A stretch of DNA of 64,000 nucleotides from Oxalobacteraceae bacterium OTU3CINTB1 (GCA_024123955.1 CP099652.1:5642001-5706000), one strand, 5' to 3'. Positions 9,809 to 19,038 are shown, counted from the stretch's first letter. The notes: generated from the sequence alone by a model not told the origin. A program made the numbers and translations.

Positions 9809-11044
9809 ATGACAGCTCAAAAAGCGTTAAGCCACATCCGCGTGCTCGACCTGAGCCGGGTGCTGGCCGGACCATGGTGCTCGCAGAACCTGGCCGACCT
9901 GGGCGCCGACGTCATCAAGATCGAACGTCCCGGCGGCGGCGACGACACCCGCGCCTGGGGCCCGCCCTACGCCAAAGACGCCGACGGCAACGACACCACC
10001 GAGGCCGCCTACTACCTGGCCGCCAACCGCGGCAAGCGCTCGGTCACGATGGACATCGCCAGCGCCGAAGGCCAGGCGCTGCTGCGCGAGCTGGTCAAGC
10101 ATTGCGACGTGGTGCTGGAAAACTACAAGGTCGGCCAACTGAAACGCTACGGCCTCGATTACGAATCGCTCAAGGCGATCAAGCCCGACCTGGTCTACTG
10201 CTCGGTGACCGGCTTCGGCCAGGACGGCCCGTATGCGCACCGCGCCGGCTACGATTTCCTGATCCAGGGGATGGGCGGCTTGATGTCGGTGACCGGCGAG
10301 CGCGACGACCTGCCCGGCGGCGGCCCGCAAAAAGCCGGCGTCGCGCTGACCGACCTGATGACCGGCATGTACGCCACCATCGCCATTCTGGCCGCGCTGA
10401 CCCAGCGCGACCGCGACGGCGGCGGCCAGTACATCGACATGGCGCTGCTGGACGTGCAGGTGGCGATGCTGGCCAACATGGGCAGCAATTACCTGAACAG
10501 CGGCAAGCCGCCCAAGCGCTGGGGCAACGCGCATCCGAACATCGTGCCGTATCAAACCTTCGCCTGCTCGGACGGCTACATCATCGTCGCCACCGGCAAC
10601 GACGGCCAGTATCAAAAGTTTGTCGAAGCGGGCGGACGCGGCGACCTGGCCTTCCACGAGCGCTACGCCACCAATCCACTGCGCGTGAAAAACCGCGACG
10701 AGCTGGTGCCGCTGCTGGCCGCCATGGTGCTGACGCAACCCCGTGATTTCTGGATCGACAAGCTGGAGGCGGTCGGCGTGCCGTGCGGCCCGATCAACAA
10801 CCTCGACGATGTCTATAAAAATCCGCAGGTGCTGGCGCGCGAACTGGTGATGGAAGTGCCGCACCCGACCGCCGGCAAGGTCAGGCTGGTGCGCAGCCCG
10901 ATGCGCATGTCCGGCGCGCCGGCCGACGACGAGTCGACCCTGCCACCGCCGCTGCTGGGCCAGCACACCGACGAAGTACTGCGCGATTTGCTCGGCCACA
11001 GCGAAGCCGACATCGCCACCCTGCGCAACAAAGGAGTCCTTTAA
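9809..11044 (+). CDS. CaiB/BaiF family CoA-transferase
   Basis: 411 residues, typical of class III CoA-transferases, which move CoA between carboxylic acids through an aspartyl-CoA. Motifs are RVLDLSRVLAGPWCSQNLADLGADVIKIERP at the start and GVALTDLMTGMYA, whose Asp182 corresponds to the catalytic Asp. VPCGPINNLDDVYKNPQVLARE is the conserved C-terminal block. AAAAGG lies upstream of ATG 9809; the open frame starts earlier, inside the divergent gene. A GNAT gene starts 2 bases after the stop. The acid substrate is unknown. Confidence 0.9.
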   Translation: MTAQKALSHIRVLDLSRVLAGPWCSQNLADLGADVIKIERPGGGDDTRAWGPPYAKDADGNDTTEAAYYLAANRGKRSVTMDIASAEGQALLRELVKHCDVVLENYKVGQLKRYGLDYESLKAIKPDLVYCSVTGFGQDGPYAHRAGYDFLIQGMGGLMSVTGERDDLPGGGPQKAGVALTDLMTGMYATIAILAALTQRDRDGGGQYIDMALLDVQVAMLANMGSNYLNSGKPPKRWGNAHPNIVPYQTFACSDGYIIVATGNDGQYQKFVEAGGRGDLAFHERYATNPLRVKNRDELVPLLAAMVLTQPRDFWIDKLEAVGVPCGPINNLDDVYKNPQVLARELVMEVPHPTAGKVRLVRSPMRMSGAPADDESTLPPPLLGQHTDEVLRDLLGHSEADIATLRNKGVL

Positions 11045-11046
11045 GT

Positions 11047-11502
11047 ATGAGCAGCAACGTATCGTTGGAAGAAATTACCGGTCACAACTTCGAGGCGTTC
11101 ATGGAGATGGAGCTGCCCGAGCACCAGCGCGACTTCATCGCCAGCAATGCGTTTTCGATCGCGCAAGCCAAGTTCTACGCCGATTACATCCCGCGCGGTA
11201 TCTATTGCGACGGCGAGCCGGCCGGCTTCCTGCTGTACGACCGCCAGTCGAACGACAATCCGGGCGAGTACGGCATCTACCGCTTCATGGTGGACTTCCC
11301 GCAACAAGGCAAAGGCATCGGCCGGCGCGCGATGGCGCTGCTGCTGGACGAGCTCAAGGCCAAGCCGGACGTCAAGCTGATCACGATCTGCTACAAGCCG
11401 GGCAACCTCGCCGCGCGGACGTTCTACCAAAGCTTTGGCTTCGAGGAAACCGGCCTCGACGAGATCGGCGAGATGATCGCGGTGATCAAGGTGGCGGATT
11501 AA
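11047..11502 (+). CDS. GNAT family N-acetyltransferase
   Basis: 151 residues with the acetyl-CoA binding signature QQGKGIGRRAMALLLDELKAK and the C-terminal CYKPGNLAARTFYQSFGFEETG, in the style of diamine/spermidine acetyltransferases (BltD/PaiA-like). The ATG follows the CoA-transferase stop by two bases, and the ribosome site AAAGGAG lies inside the end of that gene, so translation is coupled. The acceptor substrate is not evident. Confidence 0.85.
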   Translation: MSSNVSLEEITGHNFEAFMEMELPEHQRDFIASNAFSIAQAKFYADYIPRGIYCDGEPAGFLLYDRQSNDNPGEYGIYRFMVDFPQQGKGIGRRAMALLLDELKAKPDVKLITICYKPGNLAARTFYQSFGFEETGLDEIGEMIAVIKVAD

Positions 11503-11526
11503 CACGGCGCATCCGCCGGTGCCGCC

Positions 11527-11856
11527 TCACCTTGAAACATCGCGCTTCAACTCGATGATCTGACTGTGCATCTGGGTGACCGAGCCCTTCATCTGCGCGG
11601 ACAACTGCGGAATGTTGACGCACACCCGTTTGGCGCGCTCGGCCATCAATTCCATGTCGCGGATCAGCTTGTTGATGCGCGGCGTGTCCTGCGACAGCAA
11701 GATCTCGCGCGCCGTGTCCGACAGCCGGTCGACGCGCTGGATGCTGTCGCGCAGCTCGCTCGGCAGATTGGGCTCGGCGGAACTGGCCTGCGCCGCCTGC
11801 CCTATCGCTTGCTCAAGTAAATGGAACCGGTGCTCGATGTCGTTCATTTGCAGCAT
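11527..11856 (-). CDS. Hypothetical coiled-coil protein
   Basis: 109 residues, hydrophilic and almost entirely predicted helix, with heptad-like spacing (IEHRFHLLEQAIGQA, IQRVDRLSDTAREILL, KLIRDMELMAERAKRV). It has no membrane segment or signal peptide. GGGGAGG lies at ideal distance from ATG 11856, so the gene is likely real. It converges on the GNAT gene with 24 bases between stops. I do not recognise a family. Confidence 0.65.
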   Translation of the reverse strand: MLQMNDIEHRFHLLEQAIGQAAQASSAEPNLPSELRDSIQRVDRLSDTAREILLSQDTPRINKLIRDMELMAERAKRVCVNIPQLSAQMKGSVTQMHSQIIELKRDVSR

Positions 11857-12067
11857 GGTGACTCCTCCCCTGTAGGATCAGGCACAGGCGTGCCAGTGCA
11901 GATTCGACCCTCGGCCATACAAGCAGTTTCAGCCTCCGCGCCCGCTCATTGACGCAGGTCAGACCGCCAGCGAAATCGCCTTCGCTTTCACATGGGCCAG
12001 CTGTGCTACGCAGGCCCAGCCGCATCTGTTAGTATTAATTAACAAAGCCCGCACCGCCAGAACGGAC

Positions 12068-15000
12068 ATGGACAGCCACCAGTATTCCGCACACCTCCGC
12101 GACACCGAACAGCAGCCGTTGGAGCAGTTTTTCGCCCATAGTCCTTATTTCGCTTTTTCGATCGACGAAGGCGGCAAGCTGCTGTGGCTCAACGGCCACA
12201 CGCGCTCGGCGCTCGGCCCCGTCGCGGACGGGACGCCGGCCGCCGCGCTGTATGCGACCTGGTCGGTGCCTATGTTCAAGGACGAGGCGCTGCCGACGGC
12301 GCGCGCGCGCGGCTACTGGCGCGGCGAGCTCGAGCTTGTCGGCGCCGGCGGCGTGCCGCACATGGTCACGCAAACGGTCGAATGGCGCCGCGCCACGGCG
12401 CACCAGCCCGGACACTACCTGTGCCTGTCGTACCCGCTCGACGACTACGACGTGTTCGAGTCGCGGCTGCGCTTCAAGCACCTGTTCGAAGCCCACCCGC
12501 AACCGATGTGGGTGTATGACTTGCATACGCTGCAGTTCCTGGTCGTCAACGCCGCCGCCGTCGCCCACTACGGCTACACGGAGGCCGAATTCCTGCAGAT
12601 GACGATCAAGGACATCCGTCCGCCCGAACAGCACGCACGGCTGGAAAGCAACCTGGCCAGCGCCCCGGTCAAGGGCGCCGAGCGCGCCGGCAGCTGGACC
12701 CACATCAAGCGCGACGGCAGCCATATCGAAGTGGAAATCTCGTCGCACTCGGTGACCATCGCCGGCCATCCGTCGCGCTTCGTCGTCGCGCACGACGTCA
12801 CCGAACAATTGCAGATGGCGGCCGAGCTGCACGCCTCGCGCGAACTGAAGAACCTGGTCATCAACCAGATCCCGCACCAGATTTTCTGGAAGGGACTCGA
12901 CGGCAACTACCTCGGCGGCAACCAAGTCTTCGCCCATGCGGCCGGGCTCGCCAGCACCACGCAAGTGCCCGGCAAGCGCGACGAGCAAATGCCGTGGGCG
13001 CACAACGCCGAGGCCATCCGCGCCGAGGATGCCGCCATCGTCGCCACCGGCCGGCCACAGCTGGACTACCAGGACCACATGACCCTGGCCGACGGCTCGG
13101 TGCACTGGTTCCTGATCAGCAAGCTGCCGTTCCACGACCAGTACGGCAACATCATCGGCGTGCTCGGCATGATCGAGGACATCACCGAGCGCAAACAAAA
13201 CGAAATGATGCTGCAACTGCGGAGGCGCGCGCTCGACGCCAGCGTCAACGCCATCGTCATCACCGCACACGGCCCGGACGGCGACGTGATTGAATACGCC
13301 AATCCCGCCTTCGCCCGGCTGTTCGGCCACAGCGGCGCCGAAGCCAATGGCCGGCGCCTGGAACTGATGCTCGGCCACGAGCAGCACAACGACGACGGCG
13401 AGGCCCTGCGCGCGGCGCTGCAGTCGCGCCAGGAGGTGACGTTGCTGATGGGCGCGCGCCATCGCGACGGCACCCCGCTGTGGACCCAGCTGCACCTGGC
13501 GCCGGTGCACACCGGCGCCGAGATCACCCACCACGTCTGCGTGCTGACCGACCTGACCGAAACCATCAACTACCAGGCACAGCTGGAGCACCAGGCCAGC
13601 CACGACGCGCTGACCGGCCTGCCCAACCGGGCGCTGTTCGGCGACCGCATGGCGCAGGCGATCAGCTACGCCCAGCGCTACGGCCACAGCGTGTGGGTCG
13701 CGTTCATCGACCTCGACAACTTCAAGCTGGTCAACGACAGCGAAGGCCACCAGGCCGGCGACGAGCTGCTGTGCACCATCGGCGCGCGCCTGAGCGCCTG
13801 CCTCGACACCAGCGACACCGTCGCCCGGCTCGGCGGCGACGAGTTCCTGCTGCTGATGCCGGACGCCGACGGCCGCCCCATGTCACTCCTGCTCGAACAA
13901 GTGCTCGACGCCGTCGGCGCGCCGGTGGCGCTGGGCAAACAGCTGTTCACCGTCACCTGCAGCATCGGCGTCAGCGTCTACCCCAACGACGGCGCCGAAC
14001 CGCAGCAACTGCTCAAGCATGCCGACATCGCCATGTACCGCGCCAAGGAGGCCGGCCGCAACCAGATCCAGTTCTACGAGGCGGCCATGCACACCCGCAT
14101 CGCCGAGCGCACGATGATCGAGGCCGAGCTGCGCCACGCGCTGCCGCGCAACGAGCTCAGTCTGCAGTACCAGCCCAAGGTGGATTTGCGCAGCGGCGCC
14201 GTGGTGGGCATGGAAGCGCTGCTGCGCTGGCGCCATCCGGCCATGGGCATGGTGTCGCCGGCGCGCTTCATCGGCGTGGCCGAGGAGACCGGCATGATCG
14301 TGGCGATCGGCCGCTGGGTGCTGCGCGCCGCCTGCGCGCAGAACAAGGCCTGGCAAGCGGCCGGGCTGACGCCGCTGCGGGTGGCCGTCAACCTGTCGGC
14401 GCGCCAGTTCCGCGATCCGGCGCTGGCCGGCGAGATCCTGGCGGCCCTGTCCGACAGCGGCCTGGAGGCGCAATACCTGGAGCTGGAGCTGACCGAGAGC
14501 CTGATGATGCACAACGTCGGCGAGGCGGTGGCGGTGGTCGAGCAGCTCAAGCGGCTCGGCATCGCGCTGTCGATCGACGACTTCGGCACCGGCTACTCGA
14601 GCCTGGCCTATCTAAAACAGTTCCCGGTCGATTACCTGAAGATCGACCAATCCTTCACGCGCGAGATGCTGACCGAGCCGAAGGTGGCCGCGATCGTGCG
14701 CTCGGTGCTGGCGCTCGGCCACAGCCTGGGCTTCAAGGTGATCGCCGAAGGCGTCGAAACCGAGGCGCAGCTGGCCTACCTGCGGCGTCATGGCTGCGAC
14801 GAGATGCAAGGCTACTTCTTCAGCCGGCCGCTGCCGCCGGACGACTTCGCCGAACTGCTGCGGCAGGAGCGCGGGCTGGCGCCGCAACCGAGCGTGGCGC
14901 CGCGGCCGCAGCAAACCTTGCTGCTGCTGGACGACGAACCGTCGATCCGCGCGTCGCTCAAGCGCCTGTTCCGGGTCGACGGCTACGATATCCTCGGCGC

Positions 15001-15304
15001 CGAGACACCCGAGCAGGCGTTCGACCTGCTTGCCATGAATGAAGTGCAAGTGGTCATCAGCGAGCAGCAGATGCCCGGCATGAACGGCACCGAATTCCTC
15101 AGCCGGGTAAAGAACCTGTACCCGGGCACGATACGCATCATCCTGTCCGGCTCCGCCGATCTGGAATCGGTGCTCAACGCCATCAACCGTGGCGAGATCT
15201 ACCGCTTCTACACGAAGCCGTGGGACGACCAGACCTTGCGAGAAAACATACAGGAAGCTTTCGCATACCACCGGCTGCTGCATGCCGATCAGGGGAAGGT
15301 ATGA
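12068..15304 (+). CDS. Multi-PAS GGDEF-EAL protein with C-terminal receiver
   Basis: 1078 residues with no membrane segment, so a cytoplasmic cyclic-di-GMP enzyme. PAS-like domains are at about 15-130, 135-260, 265-380 and 385-505; then GGDEF (motif 589-593, RLGGDEF), EAL (motif 716-718, EALLRWRHP) and a receiver at about 950-1070. The EAL residues look intact (AVNLSARQF, DDFGTGYSS, KIDQSF, EGVETEAQL). The RxxD inhibitory site before GGDEF reads DTSD, so it is lost. In the receiver the acidic pair DDE (955-957), Ser and KPW are present, but the phospho-acceptor Asp is Glu999 (VVISEQQMPGMNG). Its stop codon lies within the parD operator. Confidence 0.93.
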   Translation: MDSHQYSAHLRDTEQQPLEQFFAHSPYFAFSIDEGGKLLWLNGHTRSALGPVADGTPAAALYATWSVPMFKDEALPTARARGYWRGELELVGAGGVPHMVTQTVEWRRATAHQPGHYLCLSYPLDDYDVFESRLRFKHLFEAHPQPMWVYDLHTLQFLVVNAAAVAHYGYTEAEFLQMTIKDIRPPEQHARLESNLASAPVKGAERAGSWTHIKRDGSHIEVEISSHSVTIAGHPSRFVVAHDVTEQLQMAAELHASRELKNLVINQIPHQIFWKGLDGNYLGGNQVFAHAAGLASTTQVPGKRDEQMPWAHNAEAIRAEDAAIVATGRPQLDYQDHMTLADGSVHWFLISKLPFHDQYGNIIGVLGMIEDITERKQNEMMLQLRRRALDASVNAIVITAHGPDGDVIEYANPAFARLFGHSGAEANGRRLELMLGHEQHNDDGEALRAALQSRQEVTLLMGARHRDGTPLWTQLHLAPVHTGAEITHHVCVLTDLTETINYQAQLEHQASHDALTGLPNRALFGDRMAQAISYAQRYGHSVWVAFIDLDNFKLVNDSEGHQAGDELLCTIGARLSACLDTSDTVARLGGDEFLLLMPDADGRPMSLLLEQVLDAVGAPVALGKQLFTVTCSIGVSVYPNDGAEPQQLLKHADIAMYRAKEAGRNQIQFYEAAMHTRIAERTMIEAELRHALPRNELSLQYQPKVDLRSGAVVGMEALLRWRHPAMGMVSPARFIGVAEETGMIVAIGRWVLRAACAQNKAWQAAGLTPLRVAVNLSARQFRDPALAGEILAALSDSGLEAQYLELELTESLMMHNVGEAVAVVEQLKRLGIALSIDDFGTGYSSLAYLKQFPVDYLKIDQSFTREMLTEPKVAAIVRSVLALGHSLGFKVIAEGVETEAQLAYLRRHGCDEMQGYFFSRPLPPDDFAELLRQERGLAPQPSVAPRPQQTLLLLDDEPSIRASLKRLFRVDGYDILGAETPEQAFDLLAMNEVQVVISEQQMPGMNGTEFLSRVKNLYPGTIRIILSGSADLESVLNAINRGEIYRFYTKPWDDQTLRENIQEAFAYHRLLHADQGKV

Positions 15305-15321
15305 TAAGGTATTACTTATCA
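15302..15321. promoter_or_regulatory. Predicted ParD operator
   Basis: TGATAAG (15302-15308) and CTTATCA (15315-15321) are perfect 7-base inverted arms around 6 bases, directly upstream of the RHH antitoxin gene. Ribbon-helix-helix antitoxins bind such palindromes to repress their own operon. The left arm overlaps the stop codon of the preceding gene. Confidence 0.55.
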
Positions 15322-15343
15322 CAAACGCACAGGGAGCGCTCTT

Positions 15344-15634
15344 ATGGCCGCTACAATTGCCCGCCCCATGTCGATCAAGCTTGACCCCGATACTCGCGCC
15401 CGTCTTGAGCAACTAGCGCAGTCGCGCCGCAGGACTCCGCACTGGATGCTTCGCGAGGCCGTCGCACAATATGTCGAGCGGGAGGAGAAGCGTGAAGCAT
15501 TCAAACAGGATACGCTTAAGGCGTGGGAGGAGTATCAAACCTCCGGATTGCATGTCACAGCGGACGAGGCCGACGCTTGGCTGGCGCAGCTGGCCGATGG
15601 CAACGACATCGAACCACCCGAATGTCACGACTGA
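15344..15634 (+). CDS. Ribbon-helix-helix antitoxin (ParD/CopG type)
   Basis: 96 residues. The N-terminal MSIKLDPDTRARLEQLAQSRRRTPHWMLREAVAQYVEREEKREAF is a complete ribbon-helix-helix DNA-binding fold, and the tail would wrap the toxin. GGGAG precedes the ATG. The stop overlaps the start of a ParE-type toxin remnant by 13 bases, the usual coupled arrangement. Since the toxin is broken, this antitoxin is an orphan that may persist as a regulator or protect against a related toxin. Confidence 0.85.
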   Translation: MAATIARPMSIKLDPDTRARLEQLAQSRRRTPHWMLREAVAQYVEREEKREAFKQDTLKAWEEYQTSGLHVTADEADAWLAQLADGNDIEPPECHD

Positions 15635-15857
15635 TCTGGTCGCCCCGCGACACGCGCAGTGCACGCGGTCAGGCAAGGCGTCACGATGCTTGGGCATCGT
15701 CCAGAAATTGGGCGGCCCACTGAGGACATGGAGGAGGTGTTCCAGGAATGGTCAATTGATCTTGGCGACAGTGGCTATGTAGCGCTACCGAATTGACCCC
15801 GATACCAATACCGTCGTCATTTTAGCGGTACGTCACCAGAAAGAATCGGGCGAGTAA
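15622..15857 (+). pseudogene. ParE-type toxin, broken by deletion and frameshift
   Basis: The ATG at 15622 reads MSRLIWSPR, the normal ParE N-terminus. About 17-20 residues are then missing, and homology resumes in another frame with RAVHAVRQGVTMLGHRPEIGRPTEDMEEVFQEWSIDLGDSGYVAL, up to about 15785. A two-base loss near 15785 breaks the frame again; the last part, YRIDPDTNTVVILAVRHQKESGE, ends at TAA 15855-15857. All pieces lie in ParE order, so this is a decayed toxin gene and not chance. No intact toxin could be made without two frameshifts. Confidence 0.8.
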
Positions 15858-15974
15858 ACGCGGCATAGCCGTGTGCGAAGCGCCGGATTAGACCATCGGG
15901 ACCGCGCGGCGATACTTGCGATTGAGTTGCAATTAAGATAAATCGCGGCGCGCGGCGCGGCTACAATGCCGGCC

Positions 15975-16628
15975 ATGAGAATACAACGCCAAAACCGTTG
16001 GTCCGGCCTACTTGTGACGGGTGTGGCGCACCTCGTGGTTCTTTACTTCCTTTTGCAAAGCCAGCTTGCGAAGGACGCCCCACGTGCGCGGCGCGACGCG
16101 ATTCAATGGTTGCTGCCTTTGCCGAAGGCGATAGCGCCGAGCGTGGAGAGACCGCCGGCGGCCCGTGTCAAAACGCCGACCGCCGCGCCTCGGCAAATTT
16201 CCCCAGTTGCCAAATCCGCGTCGGCAGCGCCCATCGCGGCAAGCGCTAACGAAGCGGCACCAACGCCAGCCCCCTACGATCCCTTCGCACAAACACCGGC
16301 CGAGCCGCAGCCGCACACCAGCACCGACAGCATCCTGGCGCAGGCCAGGCGCGACGCCGGCAAGATCGACAAGGAACTCCGCAAGACGTTTCCCATCGCC
16401 GAGGCGCTGCCGCCGCCCGACAGCAAGCAGGCCAGGCTGCAACGCGGCTTCGACGCCGCCCGCGAGGCGGTCCCGCCAAAATGGTATCAAGCGGCCAGAA
16501 TGGTGGAGCTGAGCACGCCGGACGGCGAGAACAAGACCCGTACCTACAAAATCGTCACCGCCCTGCTGACCTATTGCATCAACATCTATCCGGACGGCAG
16601 GAAGAGCTACACCGACTGCCCCCGCTGA
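15975..16628 (+). CDS. Membrane-anchored Pro/Ala-rich hypothetical protein
   Basis: 217 residues from MRIQRQNRWSGLLVTG. One N-terminal membrane segment (about residues 11-27, LLVTGVAHLVVLYFLL) is followed by a Pro/Ala-rich linker (about 40-105) and a compact C-terminal domain with two Cys, ending INIYPDGRKSYTDCPR. This is the layout of TonB-like periplasmic proteins, but there is no TonB C-terminal motif. An ATG at 15966 is an alternative start. I do not recognise a family; function unknown. Confidence 0.65.
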   Translation: MRIQRQNRWSGLLVTGVAHLVVLYFLLQSQLAKDAPRARRDAIQWLLPLPKAIAPSVERPPAARVKTPTAAPRQISPVAKSASAAPIAASANEAAPTPAPYDPFAQTPAEPQPHTSTDSILAQARRDAGKIDKELRKTFPIAEALPPPDSKQARLQRGFDAAREAVPPKWYQAARMVELSTPDGENKTRTYKIVTALLTYCINIYPDGRKSYTDCPR

Positions 16629-17888
16629 TTATTTTTCCGCCGCGCCCAGCGGCGCCAGACGGCGCAGCCGCAACGCCACCAGCATCGCCAGCGACAGCGC
16701 CAGGCCCAGCACCATCACCACGCCGGGCCAGCCGCCGCGGCCCCACATGACGCCGGTGGCCGAACCGATCACGCTCGAACCAAGGTAGTAGAAGAACAGG
16801 TACAGCGCCGACGCCAGCGCCTTGCTGGTGGTCGCGCGCCGACCGACCCAGCTGCTGGCGACCGAGTGCGTGGCGAAGAAACCGTAGGTGAACAGCGCCA
16901 CGCCGGCCACGATCAGCGGCAGCCAGTTGGACAAGGTCAGCAGCAAGCCGACGATCATGATGGCCATCACCGCCCACAACACGTGGCGGCGGCCGAAGCG
17001 ATCGGCCAGGCGCCCGGCCCAGACCGAACTGTAGATCCCCAGCAGATACAGGAACGACACGGCGCCGACCAGGCTATGGTTCAAGCCGAACGGCGCGCCC
17101 AGCAGGCGATAGCCGATGTAGTTGTACAGGCTGACGAACGCGCCCATCAGCAGGAAAGCCAGCGCGAACAGCCACGGCATGCCGCGATCGGACAGATGCA
17201 GTTTGAAACCCGAGGCCATCGAGCGCAGGCCGCCGCCGGCCGGCACGAAGTGACGCGAAGCCGGCAGGCTGCGCCAGAATTCCCACGCCGCCAGCACGCC
17301 GGCGACGCCCACCGCGCCCACCGCCAGGCGCCACGAAAAATGGTCGCTCAGCACAGAGGTGATGACCCGCCCCGCCATGCCGCCGAAAGCGCTGCCGCTG
17401 ATGTACAGGCCCATCGACAGCCCGAGCGAGGTCGGCTCGATCTCCTCGCCCAGGTAGGCCATGGCAATGGCCGGCATGCCGCCCAGCGCGATGCCCAGCA
17501 GCGCGCGCATCGCCAGCAGTTGCGAATAGTTGTGGGCGAACGCGCTCAATATTGTCATCAGCGCGGCGATCGCCATCGCCGCTACCATCAGCGGCTTGCG
17601 GCCCAGGCGCTCGGACATGGCGCTCGACGCCACCAGCGACAAGGCCAGCGCGGCGGTCGATACCGACAGGACCATGCTGCTCTGCGCGGCGCTCAAGGCG
17701 AATTCGTGGGATAGCAAGGGCATCAGCGGCTGCACGCAGTACAGCAGCGCGAAACAGGAAAAGCCGCCGAAGAACATCGCACGGTTGCTGCGTTTGAATT
17801 CGGCGCTGCCGGCGGCGATGCGTGGCGCCGGCCCGTAGGGCGTCGGCGGTAAGGGTAAAGAGGATGCTGAAGCTATGCTTGAAGACAT
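16629..17888 (-). CDS. MFS transporter (YnfM-like)
   Basis: 419 residues with about 12 hydrophobic segments, an inner-membrane secondary transporter. MSERLGRKPLM is the conserved loop 2-3 motif, and MRALLGIALGGMPAIAMAYLGEEI is the fifth-helix region seen in YnfM-type drug/arabinose-efflux relatives. The stop abuts the previous gene's stop. It diverges from a LysR gene (18006), which probably controls it. ATG 17888 has GGAA upstream; ATG 17906 is an alternative. The substrate is unknown. Confidence 0.85.
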   Translation of the reverse strand: MSSSIASASSLPLPPTPYGPAPRIAAGSAEFKRSNRAMFFGGFSCFALLYCVQPLMPLLSHEFALSAAQSSMVLSVSTAALALSLVASSAMSERLGRKPLMVAAMAIAALMTILSAFAHNYSQLLAMRALLGIALGGMPAIAMAYLGEEIEPTSLGLSMGLYISGSAFGGMAGRVITSVLSDHFSWRLAVGAVGVAGVLAAWEFWRSLPASRHFVPAGGGLRSMASGFKLHLSDRGMPWLFALAFLLMGAFVSLYNYIGYRLLGAPFGLNHSLVGAVSFLYLLGIYSSVWAGRLADRFGRRHVLWAVMAIMIVGLLLTLSNWLPLIVAGVALFTYGFFATHSVASSWVGRRATTSKALASALYLFFYYLGSSVIGSATGVMWGRGGWPGVVMVLGLALSLAMLVALRLRRLAPLGAAEK

Positions 17889-17938
17889 GTTGGTGTTCCG
17901 ATGCAAATCTCAATGAAGTCATCTTAGGATTGCACTGT

Positions 17939-17966
17939 ACGACTGTCCAATATATATTTAAGTCGT
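17939..17966. promoter_or_regulatory. Candidate LysR operator in divergent promoter
   Basis: ACGACT (17939-17944) and AGTCGT (17961-17966) are perfect inverted arms around an AT-rich 16-base centre, in the 117-base gap between the divergent MFS and LysR genes. The place suits an autoregulatory LysR site. No T-N11-A motif is clear-cut. Confidence 0.35.
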
Positions 17967-18005
17967 TAGTCATACTTTAAAAAGATAACAAAAAGGAGCT
18001 TCGGC

Positions 18006-18899
18006 TTGGAACTACGTCATTTGCGCTACTTCGTCGCCGTCGCCGAGGAGCTGAGCTTTACCCGCGCGGCCGAGCGTCTGCACATCGGCCAGCCGCCGCT
18101 GAGCCATCAGATCCAGATGCTGGAAGCCGAAGTGGGCGCGCAGCTGCTGGAGCGTAGCAAACGCTGGGTGCGCCTGACTGAGGCGGGAAAACTGTTCCTG
18201 GACGATGCGCGGCGCGTGCTGGTGCTGTCGGAGCAGGCGGTGCAGACGGCGCGCCGTGCCGAGCGCGGCGAGGCCGGGGAATTGCGGGTCGGCTTCACGT
18301 TTTCTACGCCGCTGACGCCGCTGTTCGCGACCGTCATCAACCGCTACCGCCAGCGCTATCCCGGCGTTACCTTGACCCTGCACGAGCGATCGACCCTGGC
18401 GCAGATCAACGCGCTGGCCAGCCGCGAGCTCGATCTGGGGCTGGTGCGGCCGCCGGAGTCGGCACTGCCCGAGGCGGTGATGACGACCGAGTTGCGGCGC
18501 GATCCGCTGGTGATGGTGCTGCCGGAGGAGCATCCGCTGGCGGCCAGGGAAACCTTGCGGATCAGCGATCTGGAGGGGCAGCCGCTGGTGATGTATCCGA
18601 AGACGGCCGGCACCGGCATTCATCCGCAGATTTTCCGGCTGTGCCGCGCGGCGGGCTTCGAGCCGACCATCGCCATGGAAGCCGGCGAGGCGTCGACGAT
18701 GGCGGGACTGGTGGCGGCGGGTTTCGGGATCGCGGTGCTGCCGAGTTCGTTCGACATCATCCGCTTGAGCGGGGTGCTGTACCGGCCGCTGGCCGACCAG
18801 GACGCCACCACGGCGCTGCTGCTGGCGCAGCGAAAAGATGAGATATCGCCGCTGGTGGCGGCGTTCAGGGCGATCGCGCTGGAGGCGGCGAGCGGGTGA
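18006..18899 (+). CDS. LysR family transcriptional regulator
   Basis: 297 residues with the N-terminal winged helix-turn-helix MELRHLRYFVAVAEELSFTRAAERLHIGQPPLSHQIQMLEAEVG, then a substrate-binding domain (ELRVGFTFSTPLTPLFATVI onward) in the BenM/CatM style. The start is TTG at 18006 with a strong AAGGAG 8 bases upstream. It is divergent from an MFS exporter, the usual pattern for a LysR that senses the exported compound. Confidence 0.9.
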   Translation: MELRHLRYFVAVAEELSFTRAAERLHIGQPPLSHQIQMLEAEVGAQLLERSKRWVRLTEAGKLFLDDARRVLVLSEQAVQTARRAERGEAGELRVGFTFSTPLTPLFATVINRYRQRYPGVTLTLHERSTLAQINALASRELDLGLVRPPESALPEAVMTTELRRDPLVMVLPEEHPLAARETLRISDLEGQPLVMYPKTAGTGIHPQIFRLCRAAGFEPTIAMEAGEASTMAGLVAAGFGIAVLPSSFDIIRLSGVLYRPLADQDATTALLLAQRKDEISPLVAAFRAIALEAASG

Positions 18900-18913
18900 C
18901 GCCGCTGGCGGCA

Positions 18914-18952
18914 CATGGCGGATTACGGCGTTTCGCCTAATCCGCCCTACGT
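18914..18952. repeat. REP unit, tail-first orientation
   Basis: ATGGCGGATTA...TAATCCGCCCTACGT with inner stem GGCG-AAA-CGCC. It pairs with the unit at 19039, but here the CGTAGGG heads face inward across about 86 bases, opposite to the other pairs in the window. Confidence 0.8.
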
Positions 18953-19038
18953 GTCGCCACGAAAAATCGTCTTACGCGGCCGCCGCAAATCGTCGTGCGT
19001 TCCACGGATGAATCGCGCCGCGTAAACACCCCGGATAC

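Noticed and set aside
12035..13750. 571-residue minus-strand open frame
   Set aside because: It is antisense to the PAS-GGDEF-EAL gene, whose motifs are clear; composition is that of a shadow frame.
15471..15782. 103-residue frame overlapping parD and the toxin remnant
   Set aside because: It does not match ParE; the true remnant lies in the other two frames.
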